Assembly (NCBI RefSeq): GCF_000473225.1
Contig: NZ_KI421509.1
Span: 2,515,741 to 2,579,740 of the forward strand
Length of the DNA: 64,000 bases
Reading direction: 5' to 3'
Source: Sedimentitalea nanhaiensis DSM 24252
GTDB taxonomy: Bacteria; Pseudomonadota; Alphaproteobacteria; Rhodobacterales; Rhodobacteraceae
Below the pieces are notes generated by a model. That model made no database searches. It saw only the letters and a list, made by a program, of their open reading frames with translations, and was not told the DNA's origin. Positions 8,847 to 19,499 of this stretch are shown here, one piece after another (position 1 is the first letter of the stretch; every line of letters starts with the position of its first letter). A program made the position numbers and the translations under genes.

Positions 8847-10241
8847 ATGGCTCAGGATTACATTGTCAAAGACATCGGCCTTGCGGAATATGGCCGTAAG
8901 GAGCTGGATATTGCCGAAACCGAAATGCCGGGCCTGATGGCGCTGCGCGAGGAATACGGCGAAAGCAAACCGCTGAAAGGCGCACGGATTGCGGGCAGTT
9001 TGCACATGACGATCCAGACCGCGGTGCTGATCGAAACGCTTGTGCATCTTGGGGCCGATGTGCGGTGGGCGTCCTGCAATATTTTTTCCACCCAGGATCA
9101 CGCAGCAGCGGCAATTGCGGCCACCGGTACGCCGGTTTTCGCGGTCAAGGGCGAAACCTTGCCGGAATACTGGGACTATGCCGACCGGATCTTTGATTTC
9201 GCCGAGGGCGGAGCCAACATGATCCTGGACGACGGCGGCGACGCGACGTTGTACATCCTGATGGGCGCGCGGGTCGAAGAGGGTGAGGAAGATCTGATTG
9301 CCGTGCCGACCAGCGAGGAAGAAGAGGCCCTTTTTGCGCAGATCAGAAAACGTATCGCAGCCAGCCCGGGCTGGTTCGTAAAGCAGCGCCACATGATCCA
9401 GGGTGTGACCGAAGAAACCACCACCGGTGTGCATCGCCTGTATCAGATGATGGAGAAAGGTCACCTGCCGTTCCCGGCGATTAACGTTAACGACAGTGTG
9501 ACCAAGTCGAAATTCGACAACAAGTACGGCTGTAAGGAATCGCTGGTCGACGGCATCCGTCGCGCCACCGACACGATGATGGCGGGCAAGGTTGCCGTGG
9601 TCTGCGGCTACGGCGATGTCGGCAAGGGCTCGGCGGCCAGCCTCAGCGGTGCAGGCGCACGCGTCAAGGTGACCGAGGTCGATCCGATTTGTGCCTTGCA
9701 GGCGGCAATGGACGGTTTCGAGGTGGTAACGCTGGAGGATGCGGTTTCGACCGCCGACATCTTCATCACCACTACCGGCAACAAGGATGTTATCCGCATC
9801 GAGCATCTACGCGAGATGAAGGATATGGCCATCGTCGGCAATATCGGACATTTCGACAACGAAATTCAGGTCGCGTCGCTGAAGAACCACAAGTGGACCA
9901 ACATCAAGGAACAGGTGGATATGATCGAGATGCCCACGGGCAACCGGATCATTTTGCTGTCTGAGGGCCGCCTGTTGAACCTAGGCAATGCCACCGGCCA
10001 TCCGTCCTTTGTGATGTCAGCCAGCTTTACCAATCAGACTCTGGCGCAGATCGAGCTATGGACGCGGGGGGATCAGTACAAGAACGAGGTCTATGTGCTG
10101 CCCAAGCATCTGGATGAAAAGGTCGCTCGCCTGCACCTGGCGCGGATCGGCGTGAAACTGTCGTCGCTCAGTCCTGAACAGGCGGCCTATATCGGGGTTG
10201 CGCCCGACGGGCCGTTCAAGCCCGAACACTACCGGTACTGA
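8847..10241 (+). CDS. ahcY: S-adenosylhomocysteine hydrolase (adenosylhomocysteinase)
   Basis: A 464-residue protein of full family length. It hydrolyses S-adenosylhomocysteine to adenosine and homocysteine, keeping methylation reactions free of product inhibition. Visible signatures include the substrate region around [14 protein letters not shown], the catalytic-lysine region [20 protein letters not shown], the NAD-binding [13 protein letters not shown], and the C-terminal [10 protein letters not shown] that completes the neighbouring subunit's NAD site. It stands alone and is followed by a strong terminator. Confidence 0.98.
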   Translation: MAQDYIVKDIGLAEYGRKELDIAETEMPGLMALREEYGESKPLKGARIAGSLHMTIQTAVLIETLVHLGADVRWASCNIFSTQDHAAAAIAATGTPVFAVKGETLPEYWDYADRIFDFAEGGANMILDDGGDATLYILMGARVEEGEEDLIAVPTSEEEEALFAQIRKRIAASPGWFVKQRHMIQGVTEETTTGVHRLYQMMEKGHLPFPAINVNDSVTKSKFDNKYGCKESLVDGIRRATDTMMAGKVAVVCGYGDVGKGSAASLSGAGARVKVTEVDPICALQAAMDGFEVVTLEDAVSTADIFITTTGNKDVIRIEHLREMKDMAIVGNIGHFDNEIQVASLKNHKWTNIKEQVDMIEMPTGNRIILLSEGRLLNLGNATGHPSFVMSASFTNQTLAQIELWTRGDQYKNEVYVLPKHLDEKVARLHLARIGVKLSSLSPEQAAYIGVAPDGPFKPEHYRY

Positions 10242-10267
10242 CCATTACGTATTCCCCGATTTTCACA

Positions 10268-10305
10268 AGCCGCGCCCTGACAGTTTCAGGGCGCGGCTTT
10301 TTATT
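10268..10305 (+). terminator. Intrinsic terminator of ahcY
   Basis: Perfect 13-bp stem: AGCCGCGCCCTGA at 10268-10280 pairs with TCAGGGCGCGGCT at 10286-10298, followed directly by a T-rich run. It lies 26 bases after the ahcY stop. Confidence 0.93.
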
Positions 10306-10310
10306 GTCCG

Positions 10311-10956
10311 CGCAGTCTTCTGAACAGCGTTCCATTCCAGTTCAACTATGATGACAGTTATGGTGCCACGGGCGATGGAAAACGGTCGTTCGGGACCATT
10401 CGGGCCGTCGTTCCGATTTCGCTGGGCGACAACTGGAGCCTGATATCGCGCACAATTCTGCCGGTGATCCGCCAGAGCGAATTCATCCCGGCAAACAGCG
10501 AGTCCGGCATTGGCGACATTACCCAGAGCTTTTTCTTTTCGCCCAAAATGCCTACGGTCGGCGGGCTCATCTGGGGCGTTGGCCAATCGCCTCTGGTCCG
10601 ATGGCGCTTCGGATGCGGGGATCAAGATAAACGCGGCCTATTTGCAGCCGTTCGTATCCTGCACGACTTCGAGGGCGCGGAGCTTTACCTTGAATACCGC
10701 ACCCTCCTATGGCCGGGAAACCGAAGAGGCTTCCGTTCCGTTGAATTTCATGGTCACAACGGCTACGCGGATCGGATCGGACCACGTCAGCATCGGCGGC
10801 GGTCTGCGGTACTGGGACAACGCGGCACCTGGTGGGCCTGACAGCTGGGGCGCGCGTTTGATGGTGACCTTTCTTTACCCCAAGTCGCAACTCGCCGATG
10901 GGGAATGCGAATTGCATTTTCCCTTTTTATCGGTTGAGCAGACGGCTAACCTTTGA
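10311..10956 (+). pseudogene. Decayed outer-membrane beta-barrel protein (neuromedin-U-like/transporter family)
   Basis: Two reading frames together spell the remains of one protein. The first frame (about 10311-10580) reads PFQFNYDDSYGATGDGKRSF, RAVVPISLGDNWSLISRTIL, DITQSFFFSPKMPT and GGLIWGVG. A second frame then continues NRLWSDGASDAGIKINAAYL, LQPFV, SVPLNFMVTTATRIGSD, VSIGGGLRYW and ARLMVTFLYPK. Intact members of this family have a signal peptide and some 40-50 residues between the two parts. So the N-terminus is missing, an internal segment is deleted with a frame change near 10580, and there is no credible start. The family is found in outer membranes of marine alphaproteobacteria; its function is poorly known. 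Confidence 0.75.
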
Positions 10957-10997
10957 TGGGGCCGGGACGCTCCGGATTGCAAATTTTAGGAGGTAAT

Positions 10998-11339
10998 ATG
11001 GGAAAGCGGGATGACTTGATCGCGCAGTATGCGGATGATTTAAAAGGCAAATGTGGCGTCACGCCCGATATGGATTTGCTGACCAAAGTGACGATTGGCT
11101 GCGGGCCTGCAATCTATGATGCGGATGCATCCACTGTCGCCGGATCGCAAAAATCGGAACTGGAAACGGTCAAGAACAACTTCTTGATCAAAAAGCTGGG
11201 TCTTGCCGATGGTCCTGAATTGATGGCGGCGATAGACAGTGTTCTTGAAACTTACGGCAAGTCCGAGCGCAACAAGTACCGCGCGGTGGTCTACTATATG
11301 CTGACCAAGCATTTCGGCAAAGAGTCAGTCTACGGCTGA
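10998..11339 (+). CDS. DUF2853 family protein
   Basis: A 113-residue soluble protein starting MGKRDDLIAQYADDLKGKCG, with a consensus ribosome binding site AGGAGG at 10988-10993, five bases before the ATG. The content (PDMDLLTKVTIGCGPAIYDA, then a helical half ending YYMLTKHFGKESVYG) matches the DUF2853 family, small helical proteins of unknown function in proteobacteria. It is monocistronic. No signal peptide or membrane segment is seen. Confidence 0.85.
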   Translation: MGKRDDLIAQYADDLKGKCGVTPDMDLLTKVTIGCGPAIYDADASTVAGSQKSELETVKNNFLIKKLGLADGPELMAAIDSVLETYGKSERNKYRAVVYYMLTKHFGKESVYG

Positions 11340-11364
11340 GGCCGGACCGCCGATTCAGTCGCAA

Positions 11365-11393
11365 AGCGCCCGGTTCCGCGACTGGGCGTTTAG
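11365..11393 (+). terminator. Probable intrinsic terminator of the DUF2853 gene
   Basis: CGCCCGGT at 11367-11374 pairs (one G-U) with ACTGGGCG at 11381-11388, followed by a short T run. It lies 27 bases after the stop. Confidence 0.6.
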
Positions 11394-11527
11394 CATTTGA
11401 AACGTATCTTTTGGGCTTTGGGTTTGCGGAATCACCTGGAAATGGGATAGCTATTCCCTATGGCCAGGACGGTCGTGACCTGAGATTTCGAGACGCGTGT
11501 GGTGAGTAGGGAGCACGCGGGGTGAGA
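11394..11527. other. Non-coding interval with no identified feature
   Basis: I see no supported gene in this stretch between two terminator-like hairpins. A short near-palindrome, GGGATAGCTATTCCC, occurs near 11445-11460. Because a strong plus-strand terminator follows at 11528-11569, a short plus-strand transcript could originate here, but no clear promoter was recognised. Confidence 0.3.
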
Positions 11528-11569
11528 GGGAGGGTCCAGATACGTCCGGACCCTCCCGCTGTTTTTTTT
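11528..11569 (+). terminator. Strong hairpin with eight-T tract
   Basis: GGGAGGGTCC at 11528-11537 pairs perfectly with GGACCCTCCC at 11548-11557. A T8 tract at 11562-11569 follows, so the structure is a canonical plus-strand terminator. No plus-strand gene is apparent within 185 bases upstream apart from DUF2853, which already has a hairpin of its own. Confidence 0.75.
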
Positions 11570-11580
11570 GCCGACACGCT

Positions 11581-11652
11581 TCAGAACAGCGTCAGCGCAG
11601 TCATCAACAGCTGCAAGACAAAAGATGCTGCCACCGCCGCAGCCACATTCAT
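11581..11652 (-). CDS. Possible 23-residue hydrophobic peptide
   Basis: A short frame from ATG 11652 to TGA 11581 encodes MNVAAAVAASFVLQLLMTAL followed by TLF. A GGAGG ribosome binding site lies four bases before the ATG (minus strand). The peptide is almost wholly hydrophobic and would form a single membrane helix. It ends just before the hairpin at 11528-11557, which on the minus strand could act as a 3' stem although it lacks a T tract. The start codon, spacing and composition are suggestive, but a 72-base frame can arise by chance; conservation in relatives would decide. Confidence 0.4.
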   Translation of the reverse strand: MNVAAAVAASFVLQLLMTALTLF

Positions 11653-11701
11653 TAGCCTCCATACAACCCCCCTTGCTGCCGCCGCCTGCCGATATTGGCG
11701 A

Positions 11702-12124
11702 TCAGTCGGGGTTTGTCTGTCCCATCTCACAGACGATCCGCCATTCGCAATCGCTGACCGGCTGCACGGACAGGCGTGAATTCTTGACCAGAACCATATC
11801 GGTCAGCCGCTCATCCGCCTTGATTTGGTCCAGCGTCACCGGGGTCACAAACGATCGTACTGCCTTGATGTCGACGCAGTCCCAGCGGTCATCATCGGTT
11901 GTGCTGTCAGAATGCGCCTCGGCGCAAACTTCTACAATGCCGACAATTTTGCGATCTTTCTGCGACAGATAGAAAAACCCGCGATCACCCAGTTTCATTT
12001 CGCGCATGAAATTGCGTGCCTGATAGTTGCGCACGCCATCCCATTCTTCCCCCGCGTCGCCCCTGGCAACCTGCTGGTCCCAGCTCCAGGTCGAGGTTTC
12101 GGACTTGAACAGCCAATATGCCAT
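11702..12124 (-). CDS. EVE domain-containing protein
   Basis: A 140-residue protein starting MAYWLFKSETSTWSWDQQVA. The EVE (PUA-like) fold is shown by the N-terminal YWLFKSE, then WDGVRNYQARNFMREMKLGD and RGFFYLSQKDRKIVGIVEV. EVE domains bind modified bases in DNA or RNA; in this short stand-alone form the ligand is unknown. The start overlaps the stop of the upstream YciI gene by one base, so the two are co-transcribed, probably with gpsA and tsaD. Confidence 0.9.
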   Translation of the reverse strand: MAYWLFKSETSTWSWDQQVARGDAGEEWDGVRNYQARNFMREMKLGDRGFFYLSQKDRKIVGIVEVCAEAHSDSTTDDDRWDCVDIKAVRSFVTPVTLDQIKADERLTDMVLVKNSRLSVQPVSDCEWRIVCEMGQTNPD

Positions 12125-12396
12125 CAGCCAATCACCTTCTTCCATGCCACCAGATCGACCGACTGGAACAGTCCCGCCTTGGCATAGGGGTCGTTTTCCG
12201 CCCATGCTTGCGCCGCCTGCATGTTTGGCACATCCAGGATCACCAGCGATCCGATCATCTGCTCCGCTTCATCCAGCAGAGGGCCCGCCTGCGACACGAC
12301 ACCTGTGTCTTCGATATAGGCCAGATGGGCGGCGCGGTTGTCCTTGCGGGTCTGCAGGGCACCGGGCTTGTCCCGGGCAGTCAGGGCGATCAGCAT
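12124..12396 (-). CDS. YciI family protein
   Basis: A 90-residue protein that reads MLIALTARDKPGALQTRKDN, RAAHLAYIEDTG, GSLVILDVPNMQAAQAWAEN and DPYAKAGLFQSVDL. This is the YciI-like dimeric alpha-beta barrel family. The His-Leu near residue 25 and Asp-Pro-Tyr are conserved in the family and form a putative active site. The biochemical role is unknown. It is separated from gpsA by one base and overlaps the EVE gene. Confidence 0.9.
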   Translation of the reverse strand: MLIALTARDKPGALQTRKDNRAAHLAYIEDTGVVSQAGPLLDEAEQMIGSLVILDVPNMQAAQAWAENDPYAKAGLFQSVDLVAWKKVIG

Positions 12397-12397
12397 G

Positions 12398-13360
12398 TCA
12401 TTCCTCCTTGAGTGGGCGCGCCAACAGTTGTGCCATTGCGTCGTGAATTGTCAGGTCATTGTCCAGCATCGCCACGACCGCGTTGGTGATGGGCATGTCC
12501 AGATTCCAATCCACGCACCGGGCGGCAACGGCGCGGGCGGTTGCCGCACCTTCGACTGTGACCGTGGGATCAAACGATTCACCACGGCCCAGCGAAAGGC
12601 CCAGACGATAGTTGCGGGATTGATCGGACGTGCAGGTCAGCACCAGATCGCCGAGACCGGACAGCCCGGCCAGTGTTTCGGCGCGCGCCCCCAACGCAAT
12701 TGCCATGCGCTGCATCTCGGCATTGCCGCGTGTCATCAGCGCGGCGCGGGCGCTGTCGCCCAGCCCTGCGCCGATAACTGCGCCACAGGCGATAGCCATG
12801 ACGTTCTTGAGTGCCCCGCCCAGCTGTGCTCCGGTCACGTCCGTGGTGCGGTAAAGCCGCAGATTGGCAGTGGTCAGGCCCTGCTGCAATATCCGGCCCA
12901 GATCGTCATCCGCGCTGGCCAGCGTCAGCGCGGTTGGCAGTCCCCTAGCGATGTCATGGGCGAAACTTGGGCCGGTCAACAGGGTGTTGCGCCGATGCGC
13001 AAGGGCAGAGTCCATCACATCGATCGGGCCATGCCCGCTGTCCAGTTCGATCCCCTTGCAGCAGGCCACCAGCACCCTATCTGCAAGGGTCTGGGCGTGG
13101 TCGTTCAGAAAACCACGCAACTGCTGCATCGGCACTGCCAGCAACAGCGTGTCGCAATCGGCCAGATGCGTGACATCTGAGGTGGCGGACAGGGCGTCCG
13201 GCAGTCTCACACCAGGCAAATGCTGTGCGTTTTCGCGGTTCAGCCGCATGGCTGCCGCCTGAGTGTGCGAGCGTGCCCACAGGGTCACTGGGCCATTTCC
13301 TGCCAGCGAAATCGCCAGCGCCGTACCAAATGCGCCCGCGCCCAAGATGCCTATATTCAT
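12398..13360 (-). CDS. gpsA: Glycerol-3-phosphate dehydrogenase [NAD(P)+]
   Basis: A 320-residue enzyme that reduces dihydroxyacetone phosphate to sn-glycerol-3-phosphate for phospholipid synthesis. The Rossmann motif GAGAFG is at residues 7-12 ([20 protein letters not shown]). The catalytic region is [13 protein letters not shown], and the substrate-binding segment is [16 protein letters not shown]. The C-terminal cap ends LARPLKEE. The start overlaps the tsaD stop by four bases (13357-13360), placing it in the tsaD-gpsA-yciI-EVE operon. Confidence 0.97.
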   Translation of the reverse strand: MNIGILGAGAFGTALAISLAGNGPVTLWARSHTQAAAMRLNRENAQHLPGVRLPDALSATSDVTHLADCDTLLLAVPMQQLRGFLNDHAQTLADRVLVACCKGIELDSGHGPIDVMDSALAHRRNTLLTGPSFAHDIARGLPTALTLASADDDLGRILQQGLTTANLRLYRTTDVTGAQLGGALKNVMAIACGAVIGAGLGDSARAALMTRGNAEMQRMAIALGARAETLAGLSGLGDLVLTCTSDQSRNYRLGLSLGRGESFDPTVTVEGAATARAVAARCVDWNLDMPITNAVVAMLDNDLTIHDAMAQLLARPLKEE

Positions 13361-14454
13361 GCCTTGGCACCTTTTCGTCCGCTACCCAACAAGGTGGGGC
13401 TGATGCGATCCAGCGGCCAGCGCGGGCGGGCGGTCATGTCCATGCCGTCGCGGGCGCCAGACCGAAACCTCTCGATCCCGGCATAGGCAATCATTGCCGC
13501 GTTGTCGGTGCACAGGTCCAGCGGCGGCGCGATAAATTCGGCACCAGCCTCGGCGCAGACCAGCCGCAATGCCATGCGGATCTCGGTGTTTGCGGCGACG
13601 CCCCCCGCAACCGCGACTGTCGGACGCGTCGGCGCCTCTTGCAGATACAGGCGAAGGGCCCGCCGGGTCTTTTCCGCCAGAACATCGACCACGGCCTGTT
13701 GAAAGCCGGCGCACAGGTCGGCGCGATCCTGACGTGTCAGCCCGCCCTTTTGTGTAACAATCTGGTCGCGTTGGCGCATCAGCGCGGTTTTCAACCCGGA
13801 AAATGACAGGTTGCAATCCTGCCGGTCCAGCAACGGGCGGGGAAAGCGATAACGGTTCGGATCGCCGTTGCGGGCCTCTGCCTGAACCGAGGGGCCGCCG
13901 GGCTGTGCCAGCCCCAATAGGCGCGCGGTCTTGTCGAATGCTTCGCCGGGGGCATCGTCGATGGTGCCCCCCAGACGGACAAATTCATCCGACCCGCGCG
14001 CGATCAGGTATTGGCAGTGGCCACCCGACACCAGCAACATCAGATAGGGAAAATCGATGCCATCGGTCAGACGTGGGGTCAGAGCGTGACCTGCCAGATG
14101 GTTGATACCGATCAGCGGCAGGCCACATGCGGCAGACAGACCCTTGGCGCACATCACACCCGATAGCACCCCGCCTATCAGACCGGGGCCGGCTGTCACG
14201 GCAATGGCGTCCAGATCTGTCAGCGACAGGGCGGCGTTCTGCAGCGCCAGGCGCACGCATTGGTCCAGCTTTTCGGCATGGGCGCGTGCCGCCAGCTCTG
14301 GAACAACGCCGCCAAATTGACTGTGCAGTTCAGTTTGCCCAAACACCACCGAAGACAGGATCTCTGCCCTTGCGGATACAGTCTGACGCACGACGGCAGC
14401 GGCGGTATCGTCGCAACTGCTTTCCAAGCCCAAAATAGTGACTGTCTGCGACAT
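13357..14454 (-). CDS. tsaD: tRNA N6-adenosine threonylcarbamoyltransferase TsaD
   Basis: A 365-residue protein of the ASKHA/Kae1 family that transfers the threonylcarbamoyl group to A37 of tRNA. The N-terminus is [20 protein letters not shown]. The metal-binding histidines are in [14 protein letters not shown], and [30 protein letters not shown] and [12 protein letters not shown] are family signatures. The ATG at 14454 is preferred to the TTG three bases upstream. It is the first gene of a minus-strand operon and is divergent from hemD; its partner tsaE is elsewhere in this window. Confidence 0.97.
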   Translation of the reverse strand: MSQTVTILGLESSCDDTAAAVVRQTVSARAEILSSVVFGQTELHSQFGGVVPELAARAHAEKLDQCVRLALQNAALSLTDLDAIAVTAGPGLIGGVLSGVMCAKGLSAACGLPLIGINHLAGHALTPRLTDGIDFPYLMLLVSGGHCQYLIARGSDEFVRLGGTIDDAPGEAFDKTARLLGLAQPGGPSVQAEARNGDPNRYRFPRPLLDRQDCNLSFSGLKTALMRQRDQIVTQKGGLTRQDRADLCAGFQQAVVDVLAEKTRRALRLYLQEAPTRPTVAVAGGVAANTEIRMALRLVCAEAGAEFIAPPLDLCTDNAAMIAYAGIERFRSGARDGMDMTARPRWPLDRISPTLLGSGRKGAKA

Positions 14455-14533
14455 CAAGCCGACCGTTTCATCCTGTTCTGCGGTGGCGTATCATCCTATT
14501 GTTTTGCAAACAATCCCGGTGCGATGAACCCTG

Positions 14534-15268
14534 ATGGCAAACGTAACCCTGTTAATGACCCGCCCCCGGGTTGCCGCAGAACGGTTTATACAGGCCTTGC
14601 CGGCAACCCTAAAACACCGGGTCAGCGTCTGTTACTCGCCGTTGTTGGAAATTTTGCCGGTCAATGCAGAGATTGACCTGACGAGGGTGAAGGGGGTCAT
14701 TTTCACTTCGGTCAATGGGGTATCGTCAACCCTGGGTTTGACACAGCCCTGTGGTCTTGTGGCGTATTGCGTCGGGAAGGCGACCGCAGATGCCGCATCC
14801 CAGGCCGGGTGGTCTGCGAAAATGATGGGAGAAACCGCTCGCGAGTTGATCGATACGATGTTGGCGTCACGAGCGGTGGGGCCTTTGCTGCATCTTTCCG
14901 GGCAACATGTGCGCGGTGATATTGCGGGTGAACTGACAAATGCGGGCTGTCTTGTGCGGCGCTTGGTGGTCTATGATCAGAAATTGCTGGAGTTGACCGA
15001 ATCCGCCCAAGTCCTGATTCACGAAGGGGGGCGGATCATCGCTCCGATGTTCTCGGCCAGAACTGCGCGGCATTTTTTCGAGCAGTGCCCCCAGGATGCA
15101 CGTTTACATGTGATTGCACTCAGCCCAGCGGTAGCGAAACCTCTGCCCAACATGCCCAATTTGACTGTAACCTTGTGCAATCGCCCGGATACGGACAACA
15201 TGAAGCGTGAGGTCGAAAACGTGTTGAACCTGCTATGCCGGGTTGAGAGTGCCGGGGGCGCGCAGTAA
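14534..15268 (+). CDS. hemD: Uroporphyrinogen-III synthase HemD
   Basis: A 244-residue protein starting MANVTLLMTRPRVAAERFIQ. HemD sequences diverge widely, but the TRP-x3-A opening, VIFTSVNGVSS, YCVGKATADAASQAGW and LLHLSGQHVRGDIAGELTNA fit the two-domain uroporphyrinogen-III synthase fold. The enzyme closes hydroxymethylbilane with inversion of ring D, in haem, cobalamin and (bacterio)chlorophyll synthesis. hemC is not adjacent in this window. It is followed by the mic60 and hemY genes, the usual alphaproteobacterial context. Confidence 0.9.
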   Translation: MANVTLLMTRPRVAAERFIQALPATLKHRVSVCYSPLLEILPVNAEIDLTRVKGVIFTSVNGVSSTLGLTQPCGLVAYCVGKATADAASQAGWSAKMMGETARELIDTMLASRAVGPLLHLSGQHVRGDIAGELTNAGCLVRRLVVYDQKLLELTESAQVLIHEGGRIIAPMFSARTARHFFEQCPQDARLHVIALSPAVAKPLPNMPNLTVTLCNRPDTDNMKREVENVLNLLCRVESAGGAQ

Positions 15269-15321
15269 CATCTGCCCTGTCCGGGCGTTGACTGAACTGG
15301 GAATCGAAGGGGTATTGCAAG

Positions 15322-16638
<1,317 letters not shown>

Positions 16639-16648
16639 AGGACGTGCC

Positions 16649-18133
16649 ATGCTGTGGTCACTGATCAAGATCCTCATTTTTGTTACGATCGTTGCGCTGC
16701 TCGCCATTGGGGCCGGGTATCTTATGGAATCCGAAGGCGGGGTTCAGATCACCTTGGCCGGTACGGAATACACGTTCGGCCCGCTGCAATCCGTGATTGC
16801 TGCTGCGATCCTTGTCTTTCTGGTCTGGCTGGGGCTGAAACTACTGAGCCTGCTGGTGGCCACACTGAAATTTCTGAACGGTGATGAAACGGCCCTGTCG
16901 CGGTATTTCGACCGCAATCGGGAACGCAAAGGCTATCAGGCCCTGTCGGATGGGTTGCTGGCACTGGCGTCGGGCGAGGGCAAGGTGGCCATGTCCAAGG
17001 CGGCCAAGGCCGAAAAATACCTGCACAAACCCGACTTGACGAACCTGCTGACTGCACAGGCCGCTGAATTGACCGGGGATACCCGCAAGGCGACAGAGAC
17101 TTACAAGCAGCTGATCAAGAACGATACCACGCGGTTCGTCGGTGTGCGCGGGATCATGAAACAAAAGCTGGCCGAGGGCGATACCAAAACCGCGCGAAAA
17201 CTGGCTGAAAAGGCGTTCGAGCTGAAGCCGCGGCACGAAGAAACGCAGGATGTGTTGCTCAAGCTGCAGGCTCAGGCGCGGGATTGGGCGGGGGCACGCA
17301 ACACCCTGAACGCCAAGCTGAAGTCCGGCAGCCTGCCGCGCGATGTCTATACCCGGCGCGAGGCGGTCCTGGCCCTGTCCGAGGCACAGGATGTGATTGC
17401 GGATGACGCCACCATCGAAAGCCGCGAACGGGCAATCGAAGCCAATCGGCTGTCGCCGGATCTGGTTCCAGCCGCTGCCATGGCGGCGCGCTCTTATATC
17501 GCCAAAGGCAAACCGCGCAATGCGGTTCGGGTTCTGAAGAAAGCATGGAGCGTTCAGCCTCACCCGGATCTGGCAGCAGCCTTCGCCGAGATCGAACCCA
17601 ATGAGACCCCGGACGAGCGGCTCAAGCGCTTCACGGTCCTGACCAAGATTCAGCCGCAAGACCCGGAAACCCGTTTGGTTCTGGCGGAACTGAATATCGT
17701 TGCCGAAGATTTCCCCGAAGCGCGACGCGCGTTGGGTGATCTTGTCGAAACGGTCGGTGACGCGCGGGCCTTTACGCTAATGGCGGCCATCGAACGTGGC
17801 GAAGGTGCGTCGGACGCCGTGGTTCAGGGTTGGTTGGCCAAGGCATTGAATGCGCCGCGCGGCCCGCAATGGGTCTGCGAGTCTTGCCATCACCTCCATA
17901 CGGCGTGGGCACCGGTCTGTGAACACTGCGAGAGCTTCGATACGCTGAGTTGGCAAACCCCGCAGACCAGCGACATCAACAGCGCGACCGGAGTTCACAT
18001 GCTGCCGTTGATCGTAGGAAAACCTGAGAGTGAGTCGGACATTGACGTGTTCGATGCGCAAGTGGGCGATGGCGATGTCCAAGACGGTGACATGCCGCCA
18101 GATCACCAAGACGACCGCAAGGACGCCAGCTGA
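16649..18133 (+). CDS. hemY: HemY-like TPR inner-membrane protein with C-terminal zinc ribbon
   Basis: A 494-residue protein starting MLWSLIKILIFVTIVALLAI. Two N-terminal membrane helices (about 3-25 and 45-70) are followed by the HemY_N region (RNRERKGYQALSDGLLALAS) and TPR repeats. It ends with a four-cysteine knot, CESCHHLHTAWAPVCEHC (Cys410, 413, 424, 427), resembling the rubredoxin-like module of LapB. HemY of this type is not the protoporphyrinogen oxidase of Gram-positives; it is a scaffold-like protein of the haem locus whose exact role is unsettled. It follows mic60 by ten bases and is convergent with pncB. Confidence 0.88.
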   Translation: MLWSLIKILIFVTIVALLAIGAGYLMESEGGVQITLAGTEYTFGPLQSVIAAAILVFLVWLGLKLLSLLVATLKFLNGDETALSRYFDRNRERKGYQALSDGLLALASGEGKVAMSKAAKAEKYLHKPDLTNLLTAQAAELTGDTRKATETYKQLIKNDTTRFVGVRGIMKQKLAEGDTKTARKLAEKAFELKPRHEETQDVLLKLQAQARDWAGARNTLNAKLKSGSLPRDVYTRREAVLALSEAQDVIADDATIESRERAIEANRLSPDLVPAAAMAARSYIAKGKPRNAVRVLKKAWSVQPHPDLAAAFAEIEPNETPDERLKRFTVLTKIQPQDPETRLVLAELNIVAEDFPEARRALGDLVETVGDARAFTLMAAIERGEGASDAVVQGWLAKALNAPRGPQWVCESCHHLHTAWAPVCEHCESFDTLSWQTPQTSDINSATGVHMLPLIVGKPESESDIDVFDAQVGDGDVQDGDMPPDHQDDRKDAS

Positions 18134-18139
18134 TCCGGG

Positions 18140-19429
18140 TCAGACAACCACTTTCAGCCGTTCCTGTTCGCCTACGCCAAAGACCCGCTTATAGCGTGCA
18201 ATCTCGTCCGCCGGTCCCATGGCCTTTTCCGGATTGTCCGAAAGCTTGACCGTCGGGTGGCCATTTGCGGTGACGGCCTTGCAAACCAGCGAAAAGGGTG
18301 CCAGCGCGTCGTCTGGCACCAACCCGCGAAAATCGTTGGTCAGCAGTGTCCCCCAGCCAAAAGACACGTTGGTGCGCCCGGAAAACTGTTGTTGCAGTTG
18401 GATGATCTTGTCCACGTCCAGCCCGTCGGAAAAGATCACGCGCTTGGCCATCGGATCCTCGCCGCGCGACCGCCACCAGTCAATTGCGATCTCGGCGCCT
18501 TTGGCGGGATCGCCGCTGTCGATGCGCATTCCGGTCCAGCCGGCCAGCCAGTCGGGGGCGTTGTCCAGAAAGCCCTGGGTGCCATATGTATCCGGCAGGA
18601 TGATCCGCAAGTTGCCTTCGTGTTCTTCGTGCCAATCCGACAAAACGTCATACGGCGCTTTGGCCAGGGCATCATCGTCTTTGGCCAGCGCGGCATAGAC
18701 CATCGGCAGTTCATGCGCGTTGGTGCCAATTGCTTCCACTTCGCGGCGCATGGCGATCAAGCAGTTCGACGTGCCGGTAAATTTTTTCCCCAGCCCCTCG
18801 CGCATTGCCTGAACGCACCAGTCCTGCCACATGAAGGAATGGCGACGGCGGGTCCCGAAATCGGCGATGCCGAGCGCTTCCAGCGGTCGCAGACGTTCGA
18901 TCTTTTCCCAGACCCGGGTCATCGCGCGGGCATACAGCACTTGCAGTTCGAACCGGCCCATCACGTTCAACACCGCCCGTCCCCGCAATTCCATCAGTAC
19001 GGCCAGCGCCGGAATTTCCCACAGCATGACTTCGGGCCATCTGCCTTCGAATGTCAGCTCGTATTGATCGCCGCGCCGTTCAAGATGATAGGCAGGCAGA
19101 CGCAAGCCTTCGAACCACTCCATGAAATCTGACCGGAACATCTGGCGTTTGCCATAGAATGTGTTGCCGCGCAGCCATGTGCTTTCACCTCGGGACAGGG
19201 ACAGAGACCGGATGTGATCGAGTTGCTCGCGCAGCTCGCCTTCGTCGATCAGATCCGCCAGAGGGACAGCCTTGGATCGGTTTATCAGCGAGAACGTGAC
19301 TTCGGTATCGGGTTTGTTGCGAAATACCGATTGGCACATCAGCAGCTTGTAAAAATCCGTATCGATAAGCGACCGCACAATAGGGTCGATCTTCCACTTG
19401 TGATTATAGACGCGGGTTGCGATGTCCAC
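18140..19429 (-). CDS. pncB: Nicotinate phosphoribosyltransferase
   Basis: A 429-residue enzyme of the Preiss-Handler NAD salvage pathway, converting nicotinate and PRPP to nicotinate mononucleotide. Signatures include IVRSLIDTDFYKLLMCQSVF, FGTRRRHSFMWQDWCVQAMR, SNCLIAMRREVEAIGTNAHE and RIDSGDPAKGAEIAIDWW. The downstream segment VIFSDGLDVDKIIQLQQQF matches the phosphate-binding part of the barrel. It is encoded 70 bases downstream of pncA on the same strand, so the pair forms a two-step route from nicotinamide. Confidence 0.97.
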   Translation of the reverse strand: MDIATRVYNHKWKIDPIVRSLIDTDFYKLLMCQSVFRNKPDTEVTFSLINRSKAVPLADLIDEGELREQLDHIRSLSLSRGESTWLRGNTFYGKRQMFRSDFMEWFEGLRLPAYHLERRGDQYELTFEGRWPEVMLWEIPALAVLMELRGRAVLNVMGRFELQVLYARAMTRVWEKIERLRPLEALGIADFGTRRRHSFMWQDWCVQAMREGLGKKFTGTSNCLIAMRREVEAIGTNAHELPMVYAALAKDDDALAKAPYDVLSDWHEEHEGNLRIILPDTYGTQGFLDNAPDWLAGWTGMRIDSGDPAKGAEIAIDWWRSRGEDPMAKRVIFSDGLDVDKIIQLQQQFSGRTNVSFGWGTLLTNDFRGLVPDDALAPFSLVCKAVTANGHPTVKLSDNPEKAMGPADEIARYKRVFGVGEQERLKVVV

Positions 19430-19499
19430 GGCGCGCTCCTTGCGGTTTTCCCCGTTAGATCAAGGGGGCGTGCGTATGTCCAGAACAGGCGTGCCCGGC

